From Caldifarciminota bacterium (GTDB lineage: Bacteria > Hydrothermota > Tepidihabitantia > Tepidihabitantales > Tepidihabitantaceae), in contig JAFGQF010000271.1 of the NCBI GenBank assembly GCA_016935775.1, positions 1 through 6,112 on the forward strand: 6,112 nucleotides of DNA, written 5' to 3'. Made by a program: the position numbers and the translations under genes. Positions 1-5,900 of the stretch are shown here, piece after piece. The notes under the pieces were generated by a model that did not search any database, was not told the origin of the DNA, and saw only the letters and a program-made list of their open reading frames with translations. Every line of letters begins with the position of its first letter. Position 1 is the first letter of the stretch.

Positions 1-38
1 GCTTCACCGGCACGCAGAAGCTGGTGGTCCAGCACTAG
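1..38 (+). CDS. 3' end of a secreted/surface protein with FlgD-like (sorting-type) C-terminus, partial
   Basis: Reading from base 3, the codons give FTGTQKLVVQH and then TAG at 36-38. A short Gly/Thr turn followed by QKLVV and one or two last residues is the usual final beta strand of FlgD-like Ig and T9SS type A-like C-terminal domains. The 222-aa protein on the other strand ends the same way (AKLLVAR). A strong hairpin follows 20 bases later, which supports a true gene end. Only eleven codons are visible, so nothing can be said about the function of the whole protein. The assignment rests on this short tail and on the company of similar genes. Confidence 0.6.
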   Translation, partial: FTGTQKLVVQH

Positions 39-58
39 GCTGAGACCGGCAGAAACAG

Positions 59-90
59 CGAGGGCGGCCTTCGGGCCGCCCTCGGCTTTC
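59..90 (+). terminator. Rho-independent-type terminator hairpin with UUCG loop
   Basis: An 11-bp perfect stem (59-69 with 74-84) closes a TTCG tetraloop at 70-73. Its loop-closing pair is C-G, the very stable cUUCGg form. The downstream T-run is short (CTTTC at 86-90), so termination may depend on stem strength. It lies 20 bases after the TAG of the + strand gene. Being a perfect palindrome, it could also work for transcripts from the minus side. Confidence 0.75.
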
Positions 91-96
91 CCGTCT

Positions 97-193
97 TAAC
101 CGCCAAGAGTGCCAAGGGGATAACCACGGAGGCACATAGCGGAACGAAGGCCGACATAACCGCCAAGAGCGCCAAGGGGACAACCACAGAGCG
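97..193. repeat. Direct repeat, two copies with 60-bp period
   Basis: Two copies of about 35 bases begin at 97 and 157. The shared core is TAACCGCCAAGAG(T/C)GCC followed by AAGGGGA(T/C)AACCAC(G/A)GAG. Each copy also holds an internal GCCAAG doublet (GCCAAGAG then GCCAAGGG). The partial word CACGGAGG recurs at 480-487. Related words (cGCCAAGa.gCCAAG, ACCACGGAGGCAC) are, from my general knowledge, scattered between genes in several environmental bacterial genomes. That makes this a dispersed intergenic repeat family rather than a local accident. Confidence 0.7.
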
Positions 194-205
194 AGTTGGA
201 AAACC

Positions 206-250
206 GGGACGCTTCCCCATTTCGGTCCTCCGCAAATGGGGAGGTGTCCC
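206..250. repeat. REP-like imperfect inverted repeat, 17-bp arms
   Basis: The left arm at 206-222 (GGGACGCTTCCCCATTT) and the right arm at 234-250 (AAATGGGGAGGTGTCCC) pair at 15 of 17 positions around an 11-base loop. The ends are GGGAC and GTCCC. This shape, with a GGGAC end and a CCCCATTT body, resembles REP-type palindromes that REP-associated tyrosine transposases mobilise in other genomes. No such transposase gene is in the window. Confidence 0.65.
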
Positions 251-285
251 AGCGTTTTCCGGGCGGGGAAATGGACTCGGGACAC
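244..285. repeat. Overlapping inverted repeat sharing the GTGTCCC arm
   Basis: GTGTCCC at 244-250 pairs with GGGACAC at 279-285, and TTTCC at 256-260 pairs with GGAAA at 267-271 inside it. The outer left arm is also the right arm of the 206-250 palindrome, so the two hairpins are mutually exclusive. This gives a mosaic like the paired REP arrangements called BIMEs. Confidence 0.5.
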
Positions 286-310
286 GACCGCCTCGGGACG
301 CGTTGAGGGC

Positions 311-353
311 AAGGATGAAGGATGAATGTGAAGGATGAGCCGGAAGATGAGGA
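311..353. repeat. Degenerate GGATGAA heptamer run
   Basis: AAGGATG occurs at 311-317, 318-324 and 331-337, followed by a drifting AAGATG and GAGGAC. A second purine-rich stretch with GAGGA/GACG words lies at 480-531. The tract is simple-sequence-like and non-coding. It could arise by slippage; no function is visible. Confidence 0.5.
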
Positions 354-404
354 CAAGGCGGCAGCCGGGCTGCCGTACTTCAAGACGGGGGACGCGACCG
401 GCGC

Positions 405-456
405 GGGACATAACCCGACGTGGCGGCGGTCGGGATTGTGTCCCAAGCCGACAATC
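405..456. repeat. Inverted repeat with GGGACA/TGTCCC ends and an alternative stem
   Basis: The left arm at 405-419 (GGGACATAACCCGAC) pairs with 429-444 (GTCGGGATTGTGTCCC) over a 9-base loop, with one bulge and one mismatch in the middle. The GATTGT within the right arm (434-439) can instead pair with ACAATC at 451-456, flanked by GC-rich complementary bases. It carries the same GGGAC/GTCCC ends as the palindromes at 206-285, so it is probably another diverged member of that family. It lies about 90 bases past the stop of the minus-strand lipoprotein gene and might end that transcript, although no T-run follows on the minus strand. Confidence 0.5.
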
Positions 457-532
457 GCCGCGCGCCCGCCTGGGGAAAACACGGAGGATGAGGAACGAGG
501 AGTGAGGACGGGGGACGAGGAGCGGGCGAGGG

Positions 533-1954
533 TCAGTCGGGCAGGCGCCGGGAGACCGACAGAAGGGTGTCGCCGCGCAGGGCGACGAGGTTCAGGCGGT
601 CGTTGCCGTCGAAGACCGGCCGGCGGACGCCGTCGTAGCCCGGTTCGAGCCGCTGGCCGTCGGTGTAGATGAAGCGGGTTTTGCCCGAGGCCGCGGCATA
701 GGCTACCCGGTTGCCGTCCGGGCCGAAGAAAGCCGGGGACTCGAGAATGGCGTCGAACCAGGGGCCCTCTTCGCCGTCCACCACGAGGCGCCAGCGGCCG
801 GCTTTGAGCGCGGCGTAGGCGAAGCGGCGGGAGTCGGGGCTGAATTCGAGCCGGGTGACCGCTTCGTAGTACTGGTGCTGGTCCGAGTCCACGACGACCG
901 CCATCAGGCCGCCGTCCGCGACGCCGTAGGCCAGGCGCGAGCCGTCCGGGCTGAACACCGGCTCGCTGACCCCGGCGTGGGGCCGGTGTTCGGCACCGTC
1001 AACGAGCATCGCCTGGCGGCCGTCGTCGCGGACGATGGTGGCCGCGACGCGGCCGTTGGGGGCGACCCGGATGAGCGGCGGTCCGTTCGAGCGGGCGACC
1101 GGGCTGTCGTTGACCAGCACGGTCCAAAGGCCGCCGTCGCGGGCGGCGCAGGCGACGGTGCCGAGGTCCGGGGTGGCGGCGAGCTCGATGATGAAGTCGC
1201 GGGCCGGGCCCGGGACGCCGTTCCTGACCAGCCGGGCGCGGCCCGAGTCAACCGCGACCCACGCCGCGCCGCCCGTGGCGCCGGCAAGAACCGGGCCGCC
1301 GAGGCCGCCGGGCGAGGGCCAGGAGCTGTCGCCGGCGAAGACCCGCCAGTCCGTTCCGCGCCGGGCCGCGTAGACCAGCCGGCCGTCGTCTTCGAAGCGC
1401 GGGGGGTTGATTTCGTCCCAGCCCGGGCCGGGCGCGCCGTCGAGCACGAGGCGCCAGGAGTCGCCGTCGCGGGCGGAGTAGGCCAGCCGGGCCGAGCCCG
1501 GGTCGCGCGCCGGCCAGCTGATTTCGTCGTGGAACGCTGCCTGCCGGCCGTCGACCATCATCACCCAGCGGCCGTCGGCCTGCTTCGCCGGGTAGGCGAG
1601 GTGTTTCCCGTCCAGGGAGTAGGCGAGCGCGCCGATTGACCGGCTGGCCGGGCCTTCACGGCCGTCGCGGACCACGAGCGCGGTATCGCCGCGGGTCGCG
1701 GCGTAGGCAAAGGTGCCGTTGTCGTTGAGCTCGAGCCGGCCGATTGACCCGTACCAGGGACCGCGCCGGCCGTCAACAACCGCGGCCTGGCCCGAGTCGG
1801 ACTCGACGACCAGCGCGACGTGGCGGGAGTTGGCCGAGACCTGGAACCGGTCCTCGAGGAAGCTCTCGGGCAGGGTGCCGAGCCGGGTCTCGCTGACCGG
1901 GCCGGCGGCACAGCCGATGAGCAGGGCGAGGCCGGCGAGCGCGGCGCGGACCAA
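533..1954 (-). CDS. Lipoprotein with WD40-like/TolB-type beta-propeller repeats
   Basis: The 473-aa product begins MVRAALAGLALLIGC, a short signal peptide with a lipobox (LIGC, Cys15), so it should be lipid-anchored outside the inner membrane. The rest is about twelve units of roughly 37 residues. Units begin near residues 61, 97, 135, 172, 209, 245, 282, 319, 356, 393 and 432, after a half-unit at 37-60. The consensus is DG.EGP.yd.I, then fSPDG.rlAYaA, then W.lVV, as in PD40/WD40-like propellers. Such folds bind proteins or ligands; the partner here is unknown. The start is TTG at 1952-1954, the only start codon that keeps the signal peptide. No clear Shine-Dalgarno precedes it. It lies 12 bases after the stop of the upstream secreted protein, so it is second in a two-gene operon and probably translationally coupled. 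No enzyme motif is seen. Confidence 0.88.
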   Translation of the reverse strand: MVRAALAGLALLIGCAAGPVSETRLGTLPESFLEDRFQVSANSRHVALVVESDSGQAAVVDGRRGPWYGSIGRLELNDNGTFAYAATRGDTALVVRDGREGPASRSIGALAYSLDGKHLAYPAKQADGRWVMMVDGRQAAFHDEISWPARDPGSARLAYSARDGDSWRLVLDGAPGPGWDEINPPRFEDDGRLVYAARRGTDWRVFAGDSSWPSPGGLGGPVLAGATGGAAWVAVDSGRARLVRNGVPGPARDFIIELAATPDLGTVACAARDGGLWTVLVNDSPVARSNGPPLIRVAPNGRVAATIVRDDGRQAMLVDGAEHRPHAGVSEPVFSPDGSRLAYGVADGGLMAVVVDSDQHQYYEAVTRLEFSPDSRRFAYAALKAGRWRLVVDGEEGPWFDAILESPAFFGPDGNRVAYAAASGKTRFIYTDGQRLEPGYDGVRRPVFDGNDRLNLVALRGDTLLSVSRRLPD

Positions 1955-1966
1955 GGGCCGGTGCGG

Positions 1967-2635
1967 TTAGCGGGCGACGAGCAGTTTGGCCGCCGGGCCG
2001 CCGGCCGCACGGCAGAAGTAGATTCCGCCCGGGACGAGCGCGCCGGATTCGTCGTCCCCGCGCCAGGTGGTGGTGGCGGTCCCGTCGGCCCGGCGCTCGA
2101 GCCTGAGGGTGCGGACCGGCCGGCCGGACGCGTCGCAGACCAGCAGTTCGTTCCCGGCCCAGGGCGGCAGGTTCGCGCTGATGAGCGCCGAGTTGGTGAC
2201 GACCGAGGGCGACACGCGGAGCCGGGGCGCGGCTTCGGGCCGGGCCGGGTTCTCCTGCACCCCGGACGGGGCCCAGAACATCACGCCCGGCGCGGGCGGC
2301 TGCACGCCCGGGAAGCGGTACCAGACCTCGCGAATCGGGCCCGGGAACGGGTAGCGGCCCGGGGCGCCGTCAATCCGGACTGCCAGCTCGATGAGCATCG
2401 GCCAGTCGGCGACATCCGGGAAGTCGAAGGAGTCGACCGGCACGGTCGAGTCGGCCTGCCAGCCCGGGGTCAGGAAGGTGTCAATCGCCGGCGGCGCGGC
2501 GGTCACGAAGGCGGTGTCCACGATGACCGAATAGCCGCCGGGCGCCATCACGCCGTGGAGCTCGCTGGCTGCGAAGCAGGGGCTCGCGGCCAGGCCGGCC
2601 AGCAGTAACGTGCAGGTCAGGACGGTCAGTTTCAT
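1967..2635 (-). CDS. Secreted protein with FlgD-like Ig C-terminal domain
   Basis: The 222-aa product starts at ATG 2633-2635, chosen because AAAGGAGA lies 5 bases upstream and the next residues form a signal peptide (MKLTVLTCTLLLAGLAASPCFA, cleavage near residues 22-23). An upstream in-frame ATG at 2689 would add 18 residues without an SD and would begin upstream of the predicted promoter's -10 box. Residues 24-135 are a Pro/Asp-rich region I do not recognise, with several Trp/Tyr residues. Residues about 137-222 match FlgD-like Ig tails: DASGRPVRTL (168-177), TWRGDDESG...VPGGIYFCR (190-209) and the terminal strand AKLLVAR. Such tails occur at the ends of exported proteins in FCB-type and WOR-3-type bacteria, sometimes as type IX secretion signals. 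It is first in the operon with the propeller lipoprotein, which suggests a joint role at the cell surface. The specific function is unknown. Confidence 0.87.
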   Translation of the reverse strand: MKLTVLTCTLLLAGLAASPCFAASELHGVMAPGGYSVIVDTAFVTAAPPAIDTFLTPGWQADSTVPVDSFDFPDVADWPMLIELAVRIDGAPGRYPFPGPIREVWYRFPGVQPPAPGVMFWAPSGVQENPARPEAAPRLRVSPSVVTNSALISANLPPWAGNELLVCDASGRPVRTLRLERRADGTATTTWRGDDESGALVPGGIYFCRAAGGPAAKLLVAR

Positions 2636-2640
2636 CCTGG

Positions 2641-2648
2641 TCTCCTTT
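2641..2648 (-). promoter_or_regulatory. Ribosome binding site for the 222-aa secreted protein
   Basis: AAAGGAGA on the minus strand lies 5 bases before ATG 2635. It decides the start against the upstream ATG at 2689. Confidence 0.8.
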
Positions 2649-2657
2649 GTCGAGCTA

Positions 2658-2709
2658 GGGTTTGCAGTCACGAGGCAGTGTAGAGGCAAACCCGGCAGGA
2701 GTCAAACCC
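2658..2709. promoter_or_regulatory. Operator-like inverted repeat GGGTTTGC/GCAAACCC with a third half-site
   Basis: GGGTTTGC (2658-2665) and GCAAACCC (2686-2693) are perfect 8-bp inverted arms around a 20-bp centre that contains the minus-strand -10 box. CAAACCC occurs a third time at 2703-2709, in direct orientation and 16 bases after the second copy, overlapping the -35 box. The predicted transcript starts near 2670 on the minus strand, so one arm falls outside the RNA. A protein-binding site on DNA therefore fits better than an RNA hairpin. The regulator is unknown. Confidence 0.45.
2677..2705 (-). promoter_or_regulatory. Sigma70-type promoter for the minus-strand operon
   Basis: On the minus strand, TTGACT (2705-2700) and TACACT (2682-2677) are separated by exactly 17 bases. 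The start of transcription would be near 2670, leaving a leader of about 35 bases that carries the AAAGGAGA site. The -35 box matches 5 of 6 consensus bases and the -10 box 4 of 6. Confidence 0.6.
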
Positions 2710-2731
2710 GAACCGGGGACCGTTGTCGCGC

Positions 2732-2759
2732 TTGACAGCCGGAGGGGGCAGGCTATATT
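2732..2759 (+). promoter_or_regulatory. Sigma70-type promoter for the large surface protein
   Basis: A perfect TTGACA (2732-2737) and TATATT (2754-2759, 5 of 6 consensus) are separated by 16 bases. Transcription should start near 2766, giving a leader of about 180 nt before ATG 2945. The -35 boxes of this promoter and of the divergent one are only 26 bp apart, so polymerases or regulators on the two sides could interfere with each other. Confidence 0.72.
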
Positions 2760-2823
2760 GTTTCCGTGCGCGGACCCCGCCCGCAACCGGCGAGCCCGGG
2801 TCTGCAAAACGGGTTACATCTCC

Positions 2824-2879
2824 GCAAAGGACCAGGGAAACCCCTGAGCAATCGGGCCGGTTTCACAGCCGGGTGGCCG
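2824..2879 (+). ncRNA. Weak c-di-GMP-I (GEMM)-like aptamer candidate
   Basis: The order of elements recalls the GEMM-I aptamer: GCAAAGGACC (2824-2833), a hairpin that can be drawn with a GAAA loop (2833-2846), GAGCAAT (2846-2852), CGGGCC (2853-2858), and CAGCCGGGTGGCCG (2866-2879). The last two resemble the CGGGYC and AGCCGGGUUaCCG parts of that family. However, the conserved GGGCAAACC and GACGCAAAGCC strands are each several bases short here. It may be a decayed or variant aptamer, or a chance likeness. Confidence 0.25.
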
Positions 2880-2933
2880 GGTCCCGCGCGCGACAAGAAC
2901 ATTTCCCACCCGGCAGGGACCGATAAGGTCAGC

Positions 2934-2940
2934 AAGGAGG
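2934..2940 (+). promoter_or_regulatory. Ribosome binding site of the large surface protein
   Basis: AAGGAGG is a near-perfect Shine-Dalgarno, 4 bases before ATG 2945. The small hairpin at 2918-2930 ends three bases upstream of it, so leader folding could affect access. Confidence 0.85.
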
Positions 2941-2944
2941 CCAG

Positions 2945-5900
2945 ATGCGCAAAGCGCCAGTGACCCTGCTGTTGGCACTGCTGTTCGCGGCGGCAATGGC
3001 CGCCGGCGAGCGGCCGGCGGTGGTTCCGGCCGACGCCACGGCGGTGCCCAGCCAGGAACTCAAACAGTCGAATCCCGAGGCCTATCTCGAAGCGCTCAAG
3101 GCGTTCGACCAGTTCGAGGCGCCCTCCCGGGGCGGCGAGCTGGACGGCGCCGGGGGGCCGGACGCCGACGGTTTCTACTGGATAGACTCGGACGAAACCG
3201 GCGGCCCGACCTACAGCTGGGACAACAACTACACCAACGCCAGCAGCGGTGACGACAGCTACTGGACATTCAACTTCGGCTGGAATTTCAGCTACCGCGG
3301 CACCAACTACAGCACCATCTACGTCGGCACCAACGGCTACGCCTGTTTCACGTCCCCTTCGACCTGGTATCCCAGCTACCCGTTCCCCAATACCGGGACG
3401 CCCAACGACGTGTTCGCGCCGTTCACCGGCGACCTGCACAGCTACTACTCGGGCGCGCAGGTCCGGTGGGGCACCTACGGTTCGACCGGCAGCCGCAAGG
3501 TCGTCGTGACTTGGTACAACTACAGCCGCTACTTCGGCAGCGGCATGTACACGTTCCAGATGATTCTCGACGAGTCCGACATGTCCATCAAGTTCCAGTA
3601 CCAGACGGACAACGGTTACGGCTGGGCCTACAATGGCGTGGGCATCGAGAACTACAACGGCACGGTCGGCCTGAACATCGCGAACACCTATCTCAAGAAC
3701 AACTACGCCATCAAGTTCTACCAGGTGACCGGCACGCCCGGGCTCTGGACCGGCACGGTCAGCACCGACTGGAACACCGGCGGCAACTGGGACACCGGGA
3801 CGGTCCCGGGTTCGAGTGACGACGTCGAGATTCCGACCGGCTGTACCTACTACCCGAGCACCAACTCGGGCACGGGCTACGCCTGCGCGAGCCTGGAAGT
3901 CGGCAGCGGGGCCTCGATGACGGTCGTGGCGGGCAAGACGCTCGACTGCGGCGGCGACATCTGGATAGTGGGCGCGCTGACCAACAACGGCACCATCGAG
4001 TGCGCCGGCGACTTCGACAACGACGGCGACTTCACGTCCGGCGACGGCAGCGCGGTGTACTTCGACGGCTCGGCCGACGCGACGGTCAACAGCGAGATCG
4101 ACCTCGGCTGTTCGTTCTTCGACGTCTACATCGACAAGGGACCGTTGAGCGCCACCTTCGGCAACGACCCGGCCGGCGCCTGGTGGTTCGGCGGTGGGGC
4201 CGGGATGACCATCATCGCCGAGGGTCCGGCGACCGTGGCCGGCGACATCACCTCCTGGTCCTGCTACGTCGGCAGTGGCGGGAGCGGCGGCCAGGTCAAG
4301 TGCAAGATAATGCGGGCCGGGTATAACGGCTGGGACTGGGGGATGGTCGCCGAGGGCACCTACAAGACGGTTGCCAGCGGGGTCAACACCTTCACCGAGA
4401 CCATCGCCGGGGTCCAGGTCGGCGACCGCGTGGCCGCCTACGACGGCAGCTACATCACCTTCGAACTCACCGGCGCGATGCTGATTTTCTACGGCGACGT
4501 CACGACCGGGGCCAACGGCTGGAACAACTGGGGCTACGGCCCGTTCGGGTTGCAGGCTTCCATCGAGCTGCCGCCCGGCGAGGTGATGACCGAGGGCGAC
4601 ATTGACGTCAACGGCGACCTCGTCATCAGCGAGGACAACACCCTCGAGAACGGCGGCGAGTCGTTCGCCGGCGGCCACTACTACGTCGGCGGCGACCTGA
4701 CCAACGACGGCGTGCTCGACATGGGCGACGCCGACATCACCTTCGACGGCACGACCGCGCTGACCGGCACCGGCGACTTCGAGTTCAACGGCGTCGAGAT
4801 CACCGGCGCGGTGACCGGGCCGGACGAGATGACCGTCAACGGCAACTGGAACTGCACCGGGACGTACGACGGCAACGACGGCCTCGTCTACTTCTACGGC
4901 GACTCCATCGGCGGCGGCACGTTCTACGACCTCGACGTCGAGAACATGGCCGACGGCGACGTCGTTGTCACCGGCGACTTCGCGGTCGAGGGCGCGCTGA
5001 CGCTGGTTGACGGCAACTTCCTGCTGGGCGAGTACACGCTGACCGTGGGCGCGGCCGACGCTTCGGGCGCGGTCCACGTGGACGGCGGGACCTTCTCGGC
5101 GGTCGGGACCGGCACCGATGCCCGGGGTGAGGTGACGGCGGTCAGTGCCGACTACCCGTACGCGTTCGACGTCGCGACCGGCGCGACCATCGCGGCGCAG
5201 TACGCCAACTTCACCTGGATGGACGCGGGCGGCATCTACGTCCAGGACGGCGCGCTGATTGACGCCGTCAACAACTTCTCGCATACCAGCTTCACGGCCG
5301 GGAACGCGGCCGGCGCGATGCTGAAGGTCGAGGGCAGCCAGGTGATCGACAGCATGGCCTGGGCCGACTTCTACGGCACCGACGGCTGCAACATCGACTA
5401 CTCGGTCGGCACCGGCCATATCACGGTGGTGGACGGGCTCGGCGCTCGCTGGGGCGAGGACTACGACAACGACCCGTCGAACCTCGTTGACTGGCTGGTT
5501 TCGACCATCCACGACGTGACGATGACCGAGATAATCAAGCCGGCGGGCACCGGGCGGACGGGCAAGGACATCTTCCCGAAGGTCAAGGTCAGGAACCTCG
5601 GCGAGGACGCCGAAACCTTTGACGTGCGGGTGGTGGTTGACGACGGCTCGGATGTCGAGGTGTACAACGGCACGGCGACGGTGACCGGGCTGGCAATTGG
5701 CGAGGAGCGGGAGGTCGAGCTTTCGACCCCGTGGAACGAGCCGACCGGCGACACCGGGACCTACTACGTGACCGCGCAGACCGAGCTGGTCGGGGACAAG
5801 TACCCGGATAACGACACGCTGACCGGGACGGTGTACCTGACCGACATGCCGGATTGGCCGGAAGGCTGGACCGAGGTGGCGCCGCAGCCGATCGGCCTTG

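Larger units (their letters stand above)
39..532. other. Non-coding, repeat-rich intergenic region
   Basis: No believable gene lies here: open frames on both strands are arginine/proline-rich and have no ribosome binding site. It holds the terminator, a 60-bp-period direct repeat, at least three inverted repeats, and GA-rich tracts at 311-353 and 480-531. A small perfect hairpin (CGGCAGC-cgg-GCTGCCG, 359-375) sits in the middle. GGGAC or its complement occurs eight times (206, 246, 279, 295, 389, 405, 440, 512), about four times what I would expect from GC-rich composition. No T-rich terminator for the minus operon is visible; the hairpins at 359-375 and 405-444 may serve instead. Confidence 0.7.
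2766..2944 (+). promoter_or_regulatory. Long structured 5' leader, possible cis-regulatory RNA
   Basis: About 180 nt separate the predicted transcription start from the ATG. Visible stems are GACCC (2773-2777) with GGGTC (2798-2802), and CAGGG-AAAC-CCCTG (2833-2846). There are two tandem GCCGGGT copies (2868-2874, 2876-2882), either of which can pair with ACCCGGC (2908-2914). GGTCCC (2880-2885) can pair with GGGACC (2916-2921). That last strand overlaps a GACC-gataa-GGTC hairpin (2918-2930) just before the Shine-Dalgarno, so the pairings compete. Such competition is what a translational switch needs, but GC-rich leaders also give such pairings by chance. Confidence 0.45.

Noticed and set aside
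97..193. CRISPR-like array
   Set aside because: There are only two copies, the unit is internally repetitive, the 25-base interval is partly similar, and no cas gene is near.
4..482. Minus-strand frames of 128 and 135 codons in the repeat region
   Set aside because: They translate the repeats (for example the twice-occurring PLG/LGG and PLA/LLA peptides from the 60-bp repeat) and have no ribosome binding site.
875..1639. 254-codon plus-strand frame inside the lipoprotein gene
   Set aside because: Arg/Ala/Gly/Val-rich shadow without SD; the minus frame has a lipobox and regular repeats.
1967..1969. TAA as a frameshift or nonsense break in a single long gene
   Set aside because: The upstream product ends with a complete FlgD-like tail and the downstream product begins with a complete lipoprotein signal peptide, so these are two intact genes.
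2564..2584. Cys20 of the 222-aa protein as a lipobox cysteine
   Set aside because: The preceding residues are A-S-P; proline at -1 does not fit a lipobox. A signal peptidase I site just after (CFA-A) is more likely.
1820..2608. 262-codon plus-strand frame spanning the two operon genes
   Set aside because: It crosses both real genes on the other strand, has the composition of a GC-rich shadow and no SD or domain.
2636..2689. Longer form of the FlgD-tail protein starting at ATG 2689
   Set aside because: It would put MPLHCLVTANPSSTKETR before a normal signal peptide, lacks an SD, and begins upstream of the predicted -10 box.
2753..5512. 919-codon open frame on the minus strand opposite the large surface protein
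   Set aside because: Its translation is a low-complexity mix of Val, Ala, Gly, Asp and Arg with no domain or signal. It runs through the divergent promoters' plus-side leader and lies wholly antisense to a gene with a strong SD, signal peptide and recognisable domains. Long antisense frames are expected in GC-rich genes.
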